Shown here: positions 6,149-7,514 of the stretch, piece by piece
Layout: the number at the start of each line of letters is the position of its first letter
How positions within the stretch are numbered: the first letter of the stretch is position 1
Assembly (NCBI GenBank): GCA_017620055.1
Contig: JAFZRD010000164.1
Span: 1-7,514 of the forward strand
Length of the DNA: 7,514 nucleotides
Direction: 5' to 3'
DNA from: Lachnospiraceae bacterium
GTDB lineage: Bacteria > Bacillota_A > Clostridia > Lachnospirales > Lachnospiraceae
The notes under the pieces: model-generated
What the model saw: the letters and a program-made list of their open reading frames with translations, nothing else
What the model was told of the DNA's origin: nothing
The model's database searches: none
Made by a program: the position numbers and the translations under genes

Positions 6149-6652
6149 TCAGAACTTCCTGACATTGGAATTCCTGTATTCCCTGAACGTATATTCCACG
6201 GAAAAATACGTGAACTCCTCGGACTCGGCCGTCATCGTCCAGTCATCATCCTTATCGAGATCCGGAAAGAATGCATCCGACTCGTAAGCCTGATCTATCT
6301 TCGTGATGATCGCCGTGTCGCAGTACGGCACAAAGCGCTTATAGACGCTTTCGCCGCCTATTATATTTATATCGTCAGAATCGTACTCTTTCAACAGTTC
6401 AAAAAGTTCTTCATCACTGTGAGCTATGATCGCATCACCTGCCGTATATGAAGGATCATGTGTCAGGATGATGTTAGTCCTATTCTTAAGAGGCAGACCG
6501 TTCGGAAATGTCTCAAGCGTTTTGCGCCCGAGCACTATCACCTTTCCGGTCGTCTCATTTCTGAACATCTTCTGATCGTTAGGTATCGACACAAGGAGCT
6601 TCCCCTTGAAGCCGATCGCCCAGTTCTTATCTACCGCTGCAATACATTTCAT
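6149..6652 (-). CDS. folA: Dihydrofolate reductase
   Basis: The 167-residue cytoplasmic enzyme reduces dihydrofolate to tetrahydrofolate with NADPH and is the target of trimethoprim-type antifolates. Visible motifs are the N-terminal strand MKCIAAVDKNWAIG, the substrate loop LLVSIPND with D26 at the position of the catalytic acid (E. coli D27), V38-x-V-L-G-R-K-T-L-E-T-F-P, the N-R-T-N-I-I-L-T strand (57-64), and the NADPH-binding I97-I-G-G-E-S-V-Y. W22 of the E. coli enzyme is replaced by V21. The ATG at 6652 is chosen because AAAGGA lies 6 nt upstream. A TTG five codons earlier lies on the other side of that site and has no site of its own. ThyA upstream supplies dihydrofolate, so the thyA-folA order is functional. 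Confidence 0.95.
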   Translation of the reverse strand: MKCIAAVDKNWAIGFKGKLLVSIPNDQKMFRNETTGKVIVLGRKTLETFPNGLPLKNRTNIILTHDPSYTAGDAIIAHSDEELFELLKEYDSDDINIIGGESVYKRFVPYCDTAIITKIDQAYESDAFFPDLDKDDDWTMTAESEEFTYFSVEYTFREYRNSNVRKF

Positions 6653-6658
6653 ATATAT

Positions 6659-6664
6659 TCCTTT
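6659..6664 (-). promoter_or_regulatory. Ribosome binding site deciding the folA start
   Basis: AAAGGA on the minus strand ends 6 nt before the ATG at 6652. It lies inside the five-codon extension that would begin at the in-frame TTG at 6667, so that extension is not translated. The site is 10 nt beyond the base of the palindrome at 6675-6813, so folding of that element need not cover it. Confidence 0.75.
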
Positions 6665-6674
6665 CAAATATCAA

Positions 6675-6813
6675 GGGCGAGCAGGATTACCGTTTGTGAG
6701 AAATGCCTTGGAGGACGTTGTTACTTGACGAGGTCTTTTCGAGTCTAGTAACGTGACGTCCGGAAACGGAGCGAAAGCGCCATTTCGAACAAATGTGTAA
6801 TCCTGCGAAGCCC
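6675..6813. repeat. 139-nt structured imperfect palindrome between thyA and folA
   Basis: The two halves fold back along almost their whole length. Paired segments from outside in are GGGC (6675-6678) with 6810-6813; GCAGGATTAC (6681-6690) with 6797-6806; TTTGT (6693-6697) with 6789-6793; GAAATG (6700-6705) with 6781-6786; GGACGT (6713-6718) with 6756-6761; and GTTACTTGAC (6720-6729) with 6743-6752, with one mismatch. The right half also holds two small hairpins whose loops read GAAA on the plus strand: TCCG-GAAA-CGGA (6759-6770) and GC-GAAA-GC (6771-6778). It could be a folA leader element, a separate small RNA, or an ERIC/MITE-like mobile palindrome. I do not recognise a known family, and no clear target-site duplication flanks it. 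Confidence 0.75.
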
Positions 6814-6823
6814 GTACTATAAA

Positions 6824-7514
6824 CTATATTCCCAGGTCAAATTTCAACTGCGGGTTCTTCGCCTTGATCTCATCCCTCGGATACCCCTCAACCTTGAAAT
6901 CATCGACCTCAAGCTCCCAGAATGATTTTCGCTCAGGGAGCGTTATCACAGGAGAGCATTCGACGCTCTCACGCGAGAGCATTTCCCTGGCCTGCTCCAT
7001 ATGGCGGTCATACACCTGAACATTTGCGACGAACCACGTGAACCTTCCGGGAATATATCCGAGATGGTTCGCGATCGCGATCAGGAACGCCGTATACTGC
7101 AGCTGATTAATACATCCCGCCGTCAGATAGTCGGAGCTACGCTGAAAGAGGCACATATCAAGGTAAGTGTTCCCATCCGCATATCTGACATTCCAGACCG
7201 TCTGATACGCACACGGCTTGAGCCCGTGCTTCGCCTTGAAATCATCCTCCTGCCACATATTGATGATGTGGCGTCTTCCGTCGGGATCGTTTTTGATATC
7301 ATTGATCAGATTTTCCGTAAGGTTCCACTTTCTGACAGTCGCACCGTAGCACTGCCCGATCGTGCGGTCACCGATATCCCACTCATCCCACCACGTGATG
7401 TTGTATTTGTCGCGCAAAAGGTCGAGATCGTTCGACATATCCCGGTAGATCCACAACAGCTCACCTATCGCGGACTTGATCGCTATCGGACGCAGCGTGA
7501 TGAACGGCGACTCG
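6824..7514 (-). CDS. thyA: Thymidylate synthase, 5' end outside the window
   Basis: This cytoplasmic enzyme methylates dUMP to dTMP using methylene-tetrahydrofolate and releases dihydrofolate. The frame is open to the window edge, and 229 residues are visible. By comparison with E. coli ThyA about 40 N-terminal residues are missing, so the TTG at 7456 is internal. Motifs seen are GELLW (the E58 region), TWWDEW, CYG, NDPDGRRHI with the phosphate-binding Arg pair, KPCAY with the catalytic Cys encoded at 7213-7211, QRSSDYLTAGCIN with the Asn that selects dUMP over dCMP, and VYDRHM. Two usual His positions differ: PCH is PCA, and the His in the THLY-type motif is Gln (NVQVY). It lies upstream of folA in the same direction, across the 139-nt palindrome. 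Confidence 0.93.
   Translation of the reverse strand, partial: ESPFITLRPIAIKSAIGELLWIYRDMSNDLDLLRDKYNITWWDEWDIGDRTIGQCYGATVRKWNLTENLINDIKNDPDGRRHIINMWQEDDFKAKHGLKPCAYQTVWNVRYADGNTYLDMCLFQRSSDYLTAGCINQLQYTAFLIAIANHLGYIPGRFTWFVANVQVYDRHMEQAREMLSRESVECSPVITLPERKSFWELEVDDFKVEGYPRDEIKAKNPQLKFDLGI

Noticed and set aside
5472..6287. 271-codon plus-strand open frame opposite the transglutaminase-like and folA genes
   Set aside because: It spans two well-supported minus-strand genes and their gap, and its translation shows no recognisable domain.
6653..6667. TTG start for folA five codons upstream
   Set aside because: The AAAGGA site lies inside that extension and is correctly spaced for the ATG at 6652. 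DHFR proteins normally start at this point.
6706..6756. Small plus-strand open frame starting at the ATG at 6703-6705 inside the palindrome
   Set aside because: It is only 17 codons long, has no ribosome binding site, and is explained by the palindrome's base pairing.
6675..6813. Retron ncRNA, integron attC site or THF riboswitch as identity of the long palindrome
   Set aside because: No reverse transcriptase or integrase is present in the window, no attC core pair was found at the ends, and I could not match the conserved THF riboswitch core. A covariance-model search would be decisive.
7454..7456. TTG as the thyA start
   Set aside because: The frame stays open to the window edge, and the preceding residues (ESPFITLRPIAIKSAIGELL) match ThyA, so the gene is truncated by the window.

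Overview
This window looks like chromosomal DNA from a clostridial Firmicute, most likely Lachnospiraceae-like. The reasons are strong AAGGAG-type ribosome binding sites, sigma-A style promoters, a DHFR with the 'LLVSIP' active-site loop, an MscL with a C-terminal zinc ribbon, and a secreted protein with a 'FYxxYYPDL...HYxxYGI' surface repeat. The assignment is from memory of families, not from a search. A chemoreceptor and a c-di-GMP phosphodiesterase suggest a motile, signal-responsive bacterium. All supported genes are on the minus strand, so transcription runs from high to low coordinates. No stretch longer than 300 bases lacks a gene.

Right part (7514 to 3837): a 5'-truncated thymidylate synthase (thyA) is followed by dihydrofolate reductase (folA), a secreted transglutaminase-like protein, and a six-helix methyl-accepting chemotaxis protein. 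The last three are separated by only 32 and 18 nt and look like one operon. ThyA makes dihydrofolate and FolA reduces it, so the first two form a metabolic pair. The 171-nt thyA-folA gap holds a 139-nt imperfect palindrome (6675-6813) with many matched helix segments, which I do not recognise. It is the best candidate here for an undescribed RNA or mobile repeat.

Middle part (3836 to 2294): ilvE, a branched-chain aminotransferase, has its own promoter (TTGACA-17-GATAAT) bracketed by an 8-bp inverted repeat. mscL follows after 13 nt, with its ribosome binding site overlapping the ilvE stop codon.

Left part (2293 to 1): a membrane-anchored protein with a degenerate GGDEF domain and a complete EAL catalytic set is bracketed by two palindromic hairpins that share the core AGAAAAGGGGACGGTT. 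They resemble REP-like dispersed palindromes. The distal hairpin reaches into the stop codon of the EAL gene. Directly after it lies a near-consensus promoter (TTGACA-17-TATCAT), then an 18-bp near-palindrome, a ribosome binding site and the first codons of another minus-strand gene that leaves the window.

The most notable protein oddity is the transglutaminase-like protein, which keeps the Cys and Asp of the catalytic triad but appears to have Gln where His is expected.
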